NCBI GenBank assembly: GCA_037043015.1
Contig: CM073326.1
Location: 14,268,345 to 14,332,344 of the forward strand
Source: Bryum argenteum
Taxonomy: Eukaryota > Streptophyta > Bryopsida > Bryales > Bryaceae
Reading direction: 5' to 3'
Length of the DNA stretch: 64,000 nucleotides
Shown: piece by piece, positions 36,126-48,735 of the stretch
Layout: each line of letters opens with the position of its first letter
How positions within the stretch are numbered: position 1 is the first letter of the stretch
Translations under genes and position numbers: made by a program
The notes under the pieces: generated by a model
Databases searched by the model: none
The model's input: the letters and a program-made list of their open reading frames with translations, nothing else
Told to the model about the DNA's origin: nothing

Positions 36126-37280
36126 ATGGAGAACGCCCGGATGATCGATGATGAGATCTTAGCAGCAGCAGCAGAAGCAGCAGCGCAAGGAGAAATTACG
36201 GCGGAAGACTATCAACGGGGAGATCGTGAGGTTGCACACACAACTTCAAGCTTCTCGCCAGTCGAGAAGTTGGCTATCAGCGATTGGTTGCACAATGATC
36301 GCAGAGTGGCTCCGGGTGGACAAATCACGAGTTTAGGAGGTCCGTCTTCATCGCAGATGATGCCGCAATCGATGCAAAGCAACAATATGGAGGAAGCTGC
36401 CGTCGCATTGCGCAAGCGATTGCCGATATTTCAAAGTTTGTGGGAGTCGCAAGGGCTACCCGATATGGAAGGTCGAAAGCGGATAACAAGCTTGAATTGA
36501 TGGAGTCAGACTTGGTACATCTCAAGATTAAGCCGCATACTTGTTTTCGAGGATGGACGCGAAGGCGCGAGATGATGGTAGTATCTTTCTACCAAAATCA
36601 ACGTGGTTGCAATGCGGCAACTTTTATTCAACATCTTGTGGCGTTTACATCGACCCGAATGCAAAGTGTGCTGGCATTGAATCGACTTCAAGCAATGAAG
36701 CGGGGGTAGGGAGTCATTCGCAACATTCTTGCCCAAGTTTGAGAAGGAGCTTGGTGAGAGTCAACTTACCATGGTTCCGGATATGGTGAAGATAGGATAT
36801 CTTCGCGGTGCTCTCAACTCAGAGATGCAACGCGCAATGATTGGACCTGTGACGTACATCGATTATGGTATGTTTGTCCAAGCTTTGTTGGCGGTCGGCT
36901 CTCAACTTGATTGCTTGCAATATCAGAAGGGTCGTGCAGCTCCGATCGCGACATCAAATCGCGTATGGCCAGATGGAGATGAGATGGATTGGATGCCTAC
37001 AGTCCAAATAAGCAAGCTTCGGAGACGTCTGACTTTGGAGGAACAACAACGGTGTCGCCAAGAGGGACGCTGTTTTTTATGTTTGAAGCGAGGCCACCGT
37101 GCAAATGACTGTTCATCCAAGCAAGGTGAAGGCAATGAGAAGAAGAAGAAAGAGAGCGCGGACAAAACTTCGATAGTGCGCGCTGTGAGCAAGAAGTACA
37201 ATGTCAAGATAGAGGAGGTCAAAGAGATGGAGAGTTGTGACTCTGATGTAGAGTCGGAAAACGAGCAGCTTCCGGCATAA
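36126..37280 (+). pseudogene. gag: Gypsy Gag, frameshifted
   Basis: Starts at ATG 36,126 (MENARMIDDEIL) and ends before a TAA near 37,280. The structural part runs in three frames (to about 36,500, then 36,440-36,709, then 36,729 on), so at least two indels are present. The C-terminal third has the nucleic-acid-binding knuckle CFLCLKRGHRANDC (about 37,071-37,112), a C-x2-C-x4-H-x4-C finger, followed by a Lys-rich tail. Gag would form the particle that packages element RNA. The role is from family knowledge, the finger is seen directly. Confidence 0.85.
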
Positions 37281-37306
37281 GACTCAGTCGGAGGCGTGGA
37301 GGCAGG

Positions 37307-39678
37307 TTGACAAAGTTGAAGAATCTAGGAGACAGCTTAGACACGGGTGGTATGTATGTTGATGTTTTAATAAACTCAATTATACCTACTCGTGCTTTGT
37401 GTGATTCTGGATGCCAATGCTTTGCAACTGTGTCTGAGCAATTTGTTCGACGGAGAGGGTTGGATGTGTCATCTATTCAACCTAGATCTTTGGAGCAAGT
37501 TACGACAATGAAGAAGCGGCCTATGATTTGCCAAATTGCAAATTTTATGGCCGATATTGATGGTATGGAGGAGAAGAATGTTGCCTAAGGTTATTCCAGG
37601 ACAGATAGATGATATAATCTTGGGAAAAGGTTGGATGGAGCGACATGATGCAAGTGTTCGACCTGCTAAAGAAGAGGTTTGCATTCGAAAACCTTTCAAG
37701 ATGATTGTGAAGACTCGACCGATTACGTTGGAGCCAATGCAAGAGATACGTGCATCAGTAATTCAAACTTTGCAGAGAAGCGGTGAACCAGTAGAGGTTT
37801 TTAGTGCCAGCTTGGTTGACATCCACAAGGCACTACAAAAGAAGGTGTATAGGGACCCGGCACAACATGCTCCTGACTGGCTCATGCCAGTTATTGACGC
37901 TTTTAATCGACAAGATGCAAAGTCGTTGCCCCCGCACAGGAAAGGGGTTGATCACGAGATCAATCTTATTGAAGGGAAGACTAATGATGACATCCCTGCC
38001 ATGCCGCTGTATCAGATGTCCAAGGATCAATTATTAGTTTTGCGCAAGACCCTTACGGAGTTGTTGGATAATGGATTTATTCGCGTAAATAATTCACCTG
38101 CAGCAACTCCGGTCATATTTGTGAAGAAACCTGGCGGAGGATTGCGATTCTGTGTTGACTATCGGCGATTGAACGAGATGAGTCGGAAGGACAGCTATCC
38201 GATTCCGCGCATTGATGAGACGTTAAGATCCATTCTTTGCTGACCAAATATATCTCAAGGTTGATGTAATCTCTGCGTTTCATCGGATACGTGTGAAAGA
38301 AGGTGACGAGTGGAAGACGGCGTTCAAAACACGCTTTGGCTTATATGAGTGGTTGGTCACACCGTTTGACCGACGGGCGCGCTCCGCGCAACTTTTCCGG
38401 CCGATATATCAATTGGATACTTCGCGATTTAATTCGATATATCTTTGCTCCGCATATATTGATGACGTGGTGATCTATAGTGATACTCAAAAAGAACATC
38501 GTGATGCGATTTCGGAGGATCATCCGTAAGCTTGCTAACGCAGGCTTCAACTTGATTTTGATAAGAGCGAGTTTGAAGCGGGCACTATTAAGTATCTTGG
38601 ATATTTGGTGAAGACCGGTTGGGGTTTGCGGTCGATCCAAAGAAAACTTGAGGCAATTCGTCAATGGGAGCCGCCAACAAAAGTGAAAGGAGTTCGTGGA
38701 TTTTTAGGTTTTCGCAATTATTATCGACAATTCATAGATGGATATTCTAACATTGCGTAACCTCTTACTCGACTAACGCGGAAAGATCAACCTTTCCATT
38801 GGACATCGAAATGTCAACATGCCTTTGATCGATTGAAGGAGGCATTAATTCATGCGCCGGTGCTCGTTAAATGGACTCCAGGTTTGGAAACAACCATTGA
38901 TTGTGATTCCTCTGGTTATGCTGTTAGTGGCACCTTAATGCAAAAGGTGGACGGACTTTGGCATGCGGTTGCTTATTTCTCGAAGAAACACAGTCCAGCG
39001 GAGTCCAATTATCCGATTCATGACAAGGAAATGCTAGCAGTTGTACATTGCATCCGCGAGTGGCGTACATTACTTGTTGGCCAACATTTTGAAGTGAGTT
39101 TGATCATCGCAATTTGGCTTATTTTTGAAGAAGCAACATTTGAGCGAGAGGCAAATGCGTTGGGCCTACGAGTTGAATGATTTTGACTTTGAGATCGTGC
39201 ACAAGTCCTGCAGCAAGGATCAAGTTCAATCGGATGCACTTTCTCGTTTTAACAGGATCTTTCCCAACACGCAGATGATGATCGAATCATGAATCGATAT
39301 CATCACTTTTTGACGGAGATGATGGCGCTTTGAAGGTTGTCGCTAAATCTGCATGGATCACAGATGGTGATGCAAATTCAGAGAAAGAGGCTCCTGCTAC
39401 AGAGTCGATAATGACAAGGCGTCCCATATGTCCATTTATTGACGCAGAGATGAATGCATTGTGGGATGTTGCCCTGCAAACAAATCATCGTTATTGGAAG
39501 ATGCGAAAGGCGGTTATGGATGGTGAGCGCCGATTACCTAAAGAATGGGGCTTACCTATCAGGATTAGTGAGTGTTCTGTAGATTCAGGTCATCGATTGC
39601 GTTGGCGTCGACGAATATGGATTCCGGCGCACGAACCTCTTCGGACGCGTTTGATCCAATCTACTCATGATTCACCAC
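37307..39678 (+). pseudogene. pol: Gypsy Pol: protease, RT, RNase H, integrase N-part
   Basis: Domains in order: aspartic protease with LCDSGCQCF (near 37,400); reverse transcriptase with a FVKKPGGGLRFCVDYRRLN block (near 38,120) and the catalytic YIDD (near 38,457); RNase H with TIDCDSSGYAVSGTLMQ (near 38,895); then the start of integrase (IWIPAHEPLRTRLIQ, near 39,620). Several frame changes (about 37,590, 38,230, 38,530, 39,180) break the polyprotein. The integrase stops at 39,678, where the hAT element begins, and resumes at 59,248. Confidence 0.85.
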
Positions 39679-39700
39679 CAGGGATGTCAATCCGGACGTC
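39679..39700 (+). repeat. hAT left terminal inverted repeat
   Basis: CAGGGATGTCAATCCGGACG, immediately inside the TTCACCAC duplication and inside the gypsy integrase frame. A GGACGGACGGACGTCCGTCC palindrome follows at about 39,716. Confidence 0.85.
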
Positions 39701-39844
39701 TTTTGGGTTTTTTTGGACGGACGGACGTCCGTCCGGGCGGTAAATCGGAATTACTATGTAGTAAATTTTTTAACCGTCAGATCGTATTGAAAATCGCATC
39801 GTAGCCCTTCAAATAGTGTTGTGAGGGTAGGTGATTACCGTTAG

Positions 39845-40268
39845 ATTGAATCGGGCGGCCCTGGACCGTCCGATTGGCCTTGCCCACCGACCGGTCGACG
39901 CCGTCGAATCGGTCGCTTGATCGGCCGCCGGCCGTCCGATCGGTCGCCGGCCGTCCGATCGGTCGCGGGTTCGGTCGGCCGTCGGATGGGCCCCGGTCGG
40001 CGTCGGCCGTCCGTCCGATCGTCGCGTCGGCGTCGGCCGACCGACGGTCGCGCTCTCCGTCGGCGGTCGATCGGGCGCGCGCCGGTCGGGCGGCGATCGC
40101 CGTCCGATCGGGTGGTCGGCCGCCGTGATCGTAAGGTCGGCCGGGCCATCGGTCGGGCCGGTCGGCGGCTCGGCGCCGGCCGTCCGATCGGTCGGTCGGC
40201 CGCGGCTGATCGGTCGCGCCGGTCGGCCATCGGCCGTCCGATTTAGGTCGCCGGTCGGCCATGCGACC
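39845..40268. repeat. GC-rich array 1 (left subterminal)
   Basis: About 420 bp of CGGTCGGCCG / CCGTCCGATCGG words in both orientations. Open frames across it are Arg/Pro/Gly runs and are not genes. It directly abuts the TATA box of the kinase-like gene. Confidence 0.9.
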
Positions 40269-40274
40269 GCGGCC

Positions 40275-40282
40275 TATATAAG
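40275..40282 (+). promoter_or_regulatory. TATA box of the kinase-like gene
   Basis: CCTATATAAGGCC lies at the inner edge of GC array 1. CTCCTCACTTCT follows within 30 bp, a phrase also found downstream of the RING-gene promoter. The first ATG is about 165 bp downstream at 40,447. Confidence 0.65.
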
Positions 40283-40446
40283 GCCGACCGGCCTCCACTC
40301 TCCTCACTTCTTTCCTTCGTTATCAGGGTGCGGAGTAGCTGTAGGTTGGAAATTTTTAATTTTCATCCACTGCTCACTATCCTCTGCGGAGGAAAGAAGT
40401 CTCTTCATTTGTAAGGGGGGAGATTTTGCTTTTTTTTTTCACAAAG

Positions 40447-41936
40447 ATGCCCAAAGATGGGGCTGGCGGTAGTGGGGGGAATCGAGGTCGGAGACCAAGG
40501 GTTCATAGACATTTGGAGAAGTGGGAGCACCCATCCAATCAGTGCAAGAACTTTCTTCGGGAGAATGTAATCGTGCGATTTTATGAGGCTAACAGTCTTC
40601 CACGTTTGTTTAGCAAATACGTGAGATACAAAGAGGAAGCTGTGGCCAAATTCAAGGACGACATGATGGACCTCATGATGGAAGCGCTCCAAGATCCGGT
40701 GTGGAGAACGGAGACTGATAAGCGTGGTTTTACGGACTGGATGGAGGATAGATTAGTTGATGCTATCTGGAATGCTGTCGCCATATTGAAGAGGTATGAG
40801 AGAACCACTCGAGCGGGTGATAAGGAGTTCAGGGATGTAGTATTGAGGGCGGAGGCTTTTCAAGAAGCGATGAAGCCGTATTCCAATAATGCAAACCGGG
40901 TTGGTTCCATAGGATGGTGGCGCACGGAACAAGGAAGGTTAATGGGAGTGGTTCGTACGAATAATTTGGTGGTAATTCCTATGACGGCCCGTATCATCGA
41001 GCTTGAGAAGAAGACTCTAAGGGGAGGATACGGCACAATTTCCAAAGTTCACATAAGAGGGGTTGCGGGTATTGAAGAGTTTTGGGAATTTGCTGCTAAG
41101 ACTCCCATCCATGCTGTGACACGACCAGACTTGGCCAAGGTGGAGCATCAGAATGAGGCGCTTGCTGTGAGGATACAACATCCCGGTGTTATTCGTTTTA
41201 TTGCCATTCATGCAAATAAATTCCAAGGCTATACGTATTGGTGGAATGGCGGCACGATTCGATCGATGTTGGCTCTTGATGCAAGATATGGAGATGATGT
41301 TCATGGAGAGATCGGACTCTCACCTCATTCTGATGATGAGCTTATTCGAGCTTGGCGGTTGGTCGGTTCCGCAAAAAACGAAGCGAGCTTGCTTGGGCTT
41401 TAGTGCATATCATGTGTGAAGTCCACCGGTTGAACTACCTCCACAACGATGTGTCTCCAGAGAACATACTTCTTCACTTTCCTCAAGATGAATCACGGGT
41501 GTATATTGGAGTATGTGATTGGGGGCTAAGTACGAGCATGGATGATAAAATGAGGTCCTTGTATACGTTTACAAAACCCCAAGAGCGAATTGATACTCTA
41601 CAAGCACGATATTGGGTAGATCCTCGGGTGGCGTACTTGTACAAACGGAGTGATGACATTCACATTATTCCCGTTCTTGATTGCGCTTCGGAGGAGTTTG
41701 CTACGGCACGAATAGCACAACGCATCCTCAAGAAGAGCATGTCGAAGGCCTACGAGAATTGCCAAAGTACAACGGGGCCTGACCGGTGGTGCAATCAAGA
41801 CTTGGCAAATGCTTTTGACCAATACTTGGAGATGGTGGCTGATGCAAAGTATACGTTGACCCACGTTGTCAACCGCTTCATGGAATCATTCCATTGGCCC
41901 GTGCCAAATGATCATTATCGCACCAAGTATGATTAG
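40447..41936 (+). pseudogene. Protein-kinase-like gene carried by the hAT element
   Basis: From ATG 40,447 (MPKDGAGG) an N-terminal region of about 190 residues has no known domain. The kinase fold follows: glycine loop GGYGTISKV (about 41,023), a Lys in EFAAKTP, a helix-C/strand segment ending IQHPGVIRFIAIH, and a hinge-like YTYWWNGGT. A one-base frame change near 41,350-41,380 precedes the second part. That part has the catalytic loop LHNDVSPENILL (Asp and Asn kept, HRD Arg replaced by Asn) and CDWGLS in place of DFG. It ends at TAG about 41,936. The retained Lys, Asp, Asn and second Asp argue for an originally active kinase. A kinase is not needed for hAT transposition, so it is cargo. Confidence 0.75.
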
Positions 41937-42639
41937 CAAATTAGTTATGCGCATTTCTTTTAGTTCTTCCGGCTTTATTAGATTTTTAGATTCTTCATTG
42001 AAGTTCTGATGTAGATGTAGGCAAATTTTTTGTAGTAAAGTGTATTACATGCCTTCTATATGTATCGGCTTTAAGTACATTCTTGTTTATATATACCTTG
42101 CACCAATGACTTCTTCTCCATTGTTTGTTATTTTATTTTATTACTTCTTACCTTCAATAGAAATATCTCCAAATCTTCATGAACAATATTTCAGAATGTA
42201 TAATGAATTGTGGAACTTCTTCATTACATCAACCTTGCGTAGTTGCGATATTAATGGTTTGTCCGAAGTCACCAAGCATAATATGACATTTCTTACATAT
42301 ATTTTTTTTTTGAATGAATTGATGAACATATTATATGTTAGGTGAGGTGTGAGATGTGAAAAAGGCTTAAAGCCAAACAGAAGAAATTATTACCTCCAAG
42401 TGAACTTATAGTATAAAATACAAAGACATTGCCATAAAATCCTTGAAATAACAAATTACATAGTATATTAATATAGAACGATATAGTCCGATATTGGATA
42501 ATCCATTCATAAACAAAATATGGATTTCTGTATCCTCAAAATTGGCCCCTAGCAAGGCGAGAATGGTGTAGACATTATCCGCTGCCAAAAACTACATAAC
42601 CTTCACTACAATGACACTATGTATGATGATTTGTCATTC
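41937..42639. other. AT-rich spacer between convergent cargo genes
   Basis: Presumed 3' untranslated sequence of the kinase-like gene (+) and of the Gly/Tyr-tail gene (-). It has no open frame with domain content. Confidence 0.5.
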
Positions 42640-43966
42640 TTAATCCGATTCTTCATCATCGTCTTTACGACTTGGCGCAGTGCCGTAAGAAGGTGGTCCT
42701 CGAGAAGATTCTCCAAACAAGTACGTTTGCCTAAAGTTTCTTTCGGCCTCGAGCTGTTCAATGTATTCCTGCTGACTTAGAAGTGTGGCTTGTTGCAGAT
42801 CTTGTTGGTACCTCGCCTCTTCGTCCTCCGGAGATAGATAAGGTGCTGAAGGCATGTCGTTACTTCCGTATGCATTCTGACCATATCCATAATTTGTGTA
42901 GCCAACAATGTCTGATCTTCTATCATACTGACCTCCATACTCGTATGTTTCCTTCGGGTGTGATGGCCTACGGTACTCGGGACTTCCGAATGTTGTACCG
43001 TATTGGTTCCCACGATTGTATGGGTTTATAGGATGAGTTGGGCTTGAGTTGCATTGAGCATTGGATCCGCTACCCTGCTCACCTCCTAAACCATGTGTAC
43101 CTCCTGTATACATTGGAGATGGGTAGTTTGAACTAGATCCACCTCTACCGTACTCGCGTTCGGCTCCGCACGTGTGTTTCTTTGATGAGGTGACATATAA
43201 CTCACCGGAGTACCGAATTGGTGGTTTCCATGGTAATACCCCTCACTTCCCGTGCCAAAGGATCCGGTGCTTGACGATCGTCATGGTTTGAGTCTTCTTG
43301 AGTGCCCCCATATGCCCTTGGAGTTCCATGTTGTTGAAGTTGGGCATCCATATCACGGTGAACGTTTACGAATACGTAGTATAACAATCGCTTGGTCCCA
43401 TCCAATTTGTGGGAATGAATCGGTTTTTCGCGATCCAATAAATGCACGTTCAAACCTATCACGGTGGTCCAGTCAATGTCCTTGTGCGGGACTATTTTCA
43501 GCCCACACCATGGCCATGGTAGAATACAACATCAATTTCGGCCTTGTGTTCTTGATTCCAACGCAATTGTGACTTCGTGATATATCGTGCGCAAAATGGT
43601 CGCTCTTGCAACTCTTCACCTGGGCCTTCACGACGAGGACCATATTTCTCGCCGTCGTGCCGCTGCCATAACTTCATGATGTGGTACATCTTCACGTACT
43701 TCTTGCACATGGTGCAATTCCAAATGTCCGCCTCTCTCACGCCAACCCGGCTCGCTGCTTGAGTTTGGGTCACTCCATGCTTCCCAATCCATTTTTGGAG
43801 GGTCGCCCTTTGGTCGTGGAGACTTGGCCTCACCCTCGAACGTGAAAACTTCGGGCGCCATTTCCAAGAAATGACAAGTATGCGCGGTGGCGTGGGTGAC
43901 CCACGCGGACTCGAGTAACGTGATCGATGCGACTTTAAAAAAAGCCGCAACGCACAACTCATTCAT
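42640..43966 (-). pseudogene. Cargo gene with CKKYVKMY motif and Gly/Tyr-rich tail
   Basis: The start ATG at 43,966 (MNELCVAAFF) gives an N-terminal part that reads well to about 43,745. The frame then changes and continues with WNCTMCKKYVKMYHIMKLW, and on through RWNQEHKAEIDVVFYHGHG. It changes again (43,462-43,202: DGTKRLLYYVFVNVHRDMD) and ends in a Gly/Tyr/Ser-rich tail with a short Gln/Glu coil (43,113-42,640, stop after DDDEESD). The CKKYVKMYxIxKLW motif recurs in the RING gene at 49.5 kb. I recognise no family. Three frame changes suggest decay or sequence errors. Confidence 0.55.
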
Positions 43967-43989
43967 TCAGTGAGTGAGGACAATGAGCC

Positions 43990-44390
43990 CCTCCCCTTCT
44001 ATTTATGCCGACCGGGATCGGACGCCATTGGCCAATCGCCTTGGCCGTCCGATCCCGCCGGCAGCCGTCAATCGGCGATCCGGCCGGCCGGCGACCGCGA
44101 GACGACCGATCGGGTCGCGACGTCCGATCGGTCGACGGGCCGTCTGATGGCGCGGCCGATCGGTCGATCGGGCCGCCGATCTCCGCCGACCGATCCGCCG
44201 ACGGGGCGACCGGCCTCGGCTGACCGGCTGGCGACCGGCGACCGGTCGGTCGACCGCCTGGCGGCCGGCGACGGGTCTGGCGACCGCATCCGCCACCCGA
44301 CCGGGCGGGCGGCCGGCGATCGGGCCGGAGACCGGCGATCGGCCGGGCGGCGGCCGGGCGACCGACCCCGACCCCCGGGCGACCAGTCCG
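43990..44390. repeat. GC-rich array 2
   Basis: About 400 bp of CCGGCGACCGG / CCGATCGGTCG words, compositionally like array 1. It is followed by a CCTTCCGCGTCTCCCC tract that also follows array 3. Confidence 0.9.
43999..44010 (-). promoter_or_regulatory. TATA box of the Gly/Tyr-tail gene
   Basis: On the minus strand CGGCATAAATAGAAGG sits at the edge of GC array 2. GGGCTCATTGTCCTCACT follows, close to GGGCCTCATTTCCCCTCACT after the RING-gene TATA box, which points to a common promoter origin. Confidence 0.6.
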
Positions 44391-44399
44391 TCTATCCTT

Positions 44400-46805
44400 C
44401 CGCGTCTCCCCTTCCCCCTCCTCCTCTTCCCTCACCCAAAAACTCCTTGTTTGCACAACTTCGAACACTTCCTCGCCTTGCATGCCTGCATTTTCAAAAG
44501 TTCCATATTTAGCCTCTTTGGTCCACGTGGCGTCTAAATAAGGACAGGGAATGTTCTGACAAGGGAATGTCGGGAATGTCTTTTAGTCATAAACGGGAAT
44601 GTTTTATGACAAAGATACTATCGGCTTTAAATAAACCTATAATAAGGGACTCTTTGCAAGAGGAGGGAAGGCCAACAAATCTCCAAGCCAATTCACGCAC
44701 TTTTTGAGTTATGTTGTCCAATTAGCTTTAATTGAACAACCAATTTAGTGGGGCCAATTTTCCGAGTCATGAAGTCCTTTGGAGTTGAAGCTCATGTCTA
44801 GAAGGGTAGCCAAGGCCATGGGGCCAATTCTTATTATTAACTAAAGTCCATGTTTTTTTTTGGTACACATTTATTTTTTATTTTTTGTTTTCTGGAATTA
44901 TTCTTCCCTAACACCTTAACAATCATGGCCACCATTTCGTCTTTTATCGTCACGGCCAAAAAATGTTTCATATTCAATTTCAAATGTAATGATCTCGCAT
45001 GTAGTGATGATCCAACGGTTGAAGATTTCACACTACTACATATGGTAGTTTACTCAAGATCCTATGGTTGAAATTATAAAGTATATCCAAAAATATTGGA
45101 CATAGCCCCTTTGTAGTGAAACCACCTATTCTCGTACACTTAAGGAAAATTGAGGGAATCTATATACTTGGTGTGAGAAAGGAGTGGGTTACTATTTTTC
45201 ACGGATAGGAAATAGAAAAATTTATCCATTCTCACTAGGAGATTTTGTCATTTCTTGGCCCCCATTCATGACTTGCCCCGTACTGTGTACCCTGAGGTGG
45301 CCCTAAATCCCCTCTAATTACATTCCAAAAAATTTACCTAGTCCTTGGTGAGAATATATTGATGTCTCACATTGGAGAGATCCAAGTATATATGAAATGT
45401 AGGTGATCATGTGTGAGCATTTACTTTTCATAACTTTGGTCTTACTGAGTTTGTCAATATTTAGACTTTCTATTTGGGCCTTAACATTTCCACAATGTAT
45501 GGTCTATATTAATTGATGGGTATTTGGAAATTACTCCGTCGTTGTGTATTCTAATTAGTAATACTTATTATAAAAAATATGGTGCATAAACAATTAATTC
45601 TATTATTCGCTATTTTTGTTTGACAACCTTCAACTAACCTAGGAGAATATATATAATCTAGTACATATGATTAATTGTAGCATTATTCTTATTGTATGGA
45701 TTTGAATAGTTACTTATTTCCCTCTTACCAAGGTAATTGAAATAAGTTTTCATTGTTACTATTTTTGCAATCATAAAATAAGAGAAATAAATAGGGAGAC
45801 AAATAAATTTTAAAAAATATCCCACCCTCTAAGTGTTTAACATATGGCAATAATGGCATCAACTCCTAAATTTTTAAGCATATTTGATATTGTACAAGTA
45901 TAGTACATTAGTACTAGGATTAGATGTTATATCAAATTGATTATTCGTATACTATGATTGATTGATTTAGGAATAGAATATTTTGAAGAGCCATCACTTC
46001 TTCATTTTCTTGTATGTAATGGATACATTCTCCGAGGATAAACTTTAAGTTCTTGGTTAAAGATGTATGAATTACTATGTAGGCCTCTAGGGTATAGGGT
46101 TTAGGGTATAGGGTTTAGGGTTTAGGGTTTAGGGTTTCGGTCTTGAGGATTTGGGGTACATTTCATTTTAATCCTAGTTTTTGTGTTGCAAAGCTTTGCA
46201 AATACAATTGTGTGTGGATGTAAAATAATGGACTCTTTGTATGTATGGTGTAGTTCTCAATTATATTTTACATGGATACAAGTTGCACTTCTCTACATCG
46301 CATAGTTAATGTGTGCAAAATAATCTATTTTGTATTTATCATTTTTGATTGAAGATGTTATTGACATGGAATAAATCACAAATTTATTGCAAAGAATATA
46401 TAGGTACTATATTAAACATCAACATACGAATTATGATTCCAGAGTCTTCAATCTCATAGCCTATTTTAAACCAAAATTGGAATAGAGTTACTATTGTAGG
46501 TCATGTGGCTTAGAGTTTAATTCATACGACCTCATAGATCATAACGTATGAGTCATCAAGTAGTGTTTGTACGAAACATTTTTGAATTCGTGAAGATCTA
46601 TACTTTTATGGAGCTCACTCGAAATGGTTATGAACTTAAAATTTAAAGTTCAAATGTATCCGTGAAAAAAGAATCCTTAGCATTTCGGAAATCAACATAG
46701 GATTCCTTTTTCATCGTGTAGTAATTATCGAAAATGGAGTAATGAGAAATCTTTGAGAAATAAAAAGAGGATCCTATGCAATTTTATCTTTTTAGTTATG
46801 TATTT
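44400..46805. repeat. AT-rich segment, copy 1 of a large duplication
   Basis: Starts with GTTTGCACAACTTCGA and GCGTCTAAATA landmarks and ends with AGGATCCTATGC. The same landmarks in the same order occur at 47,070-48,710. The copies are diverged and carry different internal indels. No gene was found. It includes the telomere-type tract near 46.1 kb and a region (44,936-45,120) resembling the small TTAA element at 48.3 kb. Confidence 0.7.
46088..46140 (+). repeat. Interstitial telomere-type repeat (TTTAGGG)n
   Basis: About seven units of TTTAGGG or TATAGGG in a row, within AT-rich transposon-internal DNA. TTTAGGG is the usual plant telomere repeat. Too short to be a telomere. Confidence 0.85.
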
Positions 46806-46859
46806 AAGGATTAAAAAAAAAAAAAAAAAAAATGTACTTTGGCCCCATTTTTCGATTTA

Positions 46860-47010
46860 GCGCCATCGGCGGGCGTGCGGCCGGCCAGCGTCAGCCGACG
46901 GCCCGGCGTCCGCGCGGCGGCCAGCGTCAGCGGGCGGGCCCAGCGTCCGGCGTCCGCGCCGCCCGACGACCGCCCGACCGGCGTGGGGACCGACCACACG
47001 CCCCCGGCGA
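46860..47010. repeat. GC-rich array 3
   Basis: About 150 bp rich in CGGCCGGCC / GCCCGGCGTCCGCG, preceded by an A-tract (46,809-46,832). It is followed by the same CCTTCCGCGTCCCCC and GTTTGCACAACTTCG sequences that follow array 2. No TATA box or gene is attached to this copy. Confidence 0.85.
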
Positions 47011-47019
47011 CCGGTCGGT

Positions 47020-48735
47020 CGGTCCTTCCGCGTCCCCCTTCCCCTCCTCCTCTTGCCTCTCCCCAAACTCCCGTTTGCACAACTTCGATCACTTCCTCGC
47101 CTTGCATACCGCATTTTCAAAACTACTATATTTAGTCTTTATTCTCCACGTGGCGTCTAAATATGGACAGGGAATTTTTCGACAAGAGAATGTCGGGAAT
47201 ATCTTTTTGTCCCACGCGAGAATGTTTTATGACAAAGATACTCTTGGCTTTAAATATATCCATTGTAATGGACTTTCTTGAAGGGGAGTTAAGGCGAGCA
47301 AATCTTCACGCCAATACACTCACTTTTTGAGTTGTTGTGCCCAATTGGCTCGAATCGAAGTAAACATTTAACAATCAATATAGTGTGGTCAATTTTCTCA
47401 TTTGTGAAGGCATTGAGAGTTCATGCCCTTGTTTTTAAGGAAAGCAAAGGCAAAGGGGTCAATTCTTATTATTAGTTAAAGACCATGCTTTTGATTGTAC
47501 ACCTTAATTTATTTTTGTTAAAATATTCGTTCTTAACCCCTAAAGATCCATGGACACCAAAGTGGAGGTTTCCTATTTCGGGCAGCTTATATGAAGAGGT
47601 CAAAAGTAATAATTTTTTATTACATTTTGACTAGGTGGTCCTTACACCGCTAATTGCATGTGGTAAAATTTGCATATCCAAATTCCAAATTTACAACGTA
47701 CATCTATCATTTTTACGTTTGAAGTCCATTAAGGGCAGTTAAATTTAGTCTTTGTTTGAAATTCTTTTTGGAAATATGTTCATGAACAATTTACTACTTG
47801 ATTCCAAAGTGACCCAAGTCAAAATGTTTGTTTATTTCACAAGGGTACTGTTGAAAGATTACAAAAATAATCTTCACAATTTCTAGTAATTTCCGATATA
47901 AGTCATATAACTCTTTCTTCGATTGATTGTTTTGAAAATATAAAATTTTAAATAGGCATCTCTTCTTCATTTAGAGTATCTAGTGGATAAAATCACTCGT
48001 GAATAGGATTTGTGGTTTATGGTTTAGGATGTATGAATAACTCTTTAGGATGAGTTCCAAAATAAGTGTCCTACATTAAGATTAGGATCCAATTGACATT
48101 CTCAACCATGCAATATTGGAATAGAGTTACTGTTGTAGGTCATGTGGTTAAAAGTTTGATTCATGAAGCCAATGGTCAATTAAATTACAAAAGGAAAATA
48201 AAGAAGGAAGATATTGATTCGAAACCAAATGAATGCCTTATGTTTGAAACATCGATTAATTTGTGAAGATTTACACTTTAAAGAGTCCACTGAAAATGGT
48301 TATGAACTTAAAATTTAGAGTTAACCCCTAAACGACCACGGCCACCGATTCGGCGTTTACAGTGAAGGAAAAAATAAATTACAGTCAACTTTAAACGTTA
48401 TGATCTCACGTCTAATGATGATCCAACGGTTAAAAATAATCACGGTACTATCGATGGTAGTCTACTTCAAGATCCTACGGATGAAATTATCAATAATTTC
48501 CAAAAATATTGGACGTACCCCAAATAGTTCATAGTGGTCAGTGTTGGGATGTCAAGCTCCCGAAACATTGTGGATTTTTAAGGGTTAAGATGGATCCGAG
48601 AGAAATAATATATTGCATTTCAGAAATCAACATAGGATTCCTTATTTCAGTGTGTAATAATCACTGAGAATCAAATAACAATAAACTTTGCGAAATAAAA
48701 AAGGATCCTATGCTATGTAAGATCTCTGAATTTTA

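Noticed and set aside
39845-40310. Long Arg/Pro/Gly frames across the GC-rich arrays
   Set aside because: Open in most frames of both strands because the array lacks A/T-rich stop codons; repetitive composition, no domains. The same applies at 43,970-44,500, 46,811-47,281, 48,813-49,135 and 58,762-59,164.
44300-47110. Two similar minus-strand frames beginning MQGEEV near 44,483 and 47,107
   Set aside because: They lie in the duplicated flank of GC arrays 2 and 3 and run directly into the arrays; the similarity reflects DNA duplication, not a conserved protein.
44400-47500. Direct repeats at 44.4 and 47.0 kb as LTRs of another retrotransposon
   Set aside because: They lack TG...CA ends, primer site, coding interior and matching target duplications; better explained by segment duplication.
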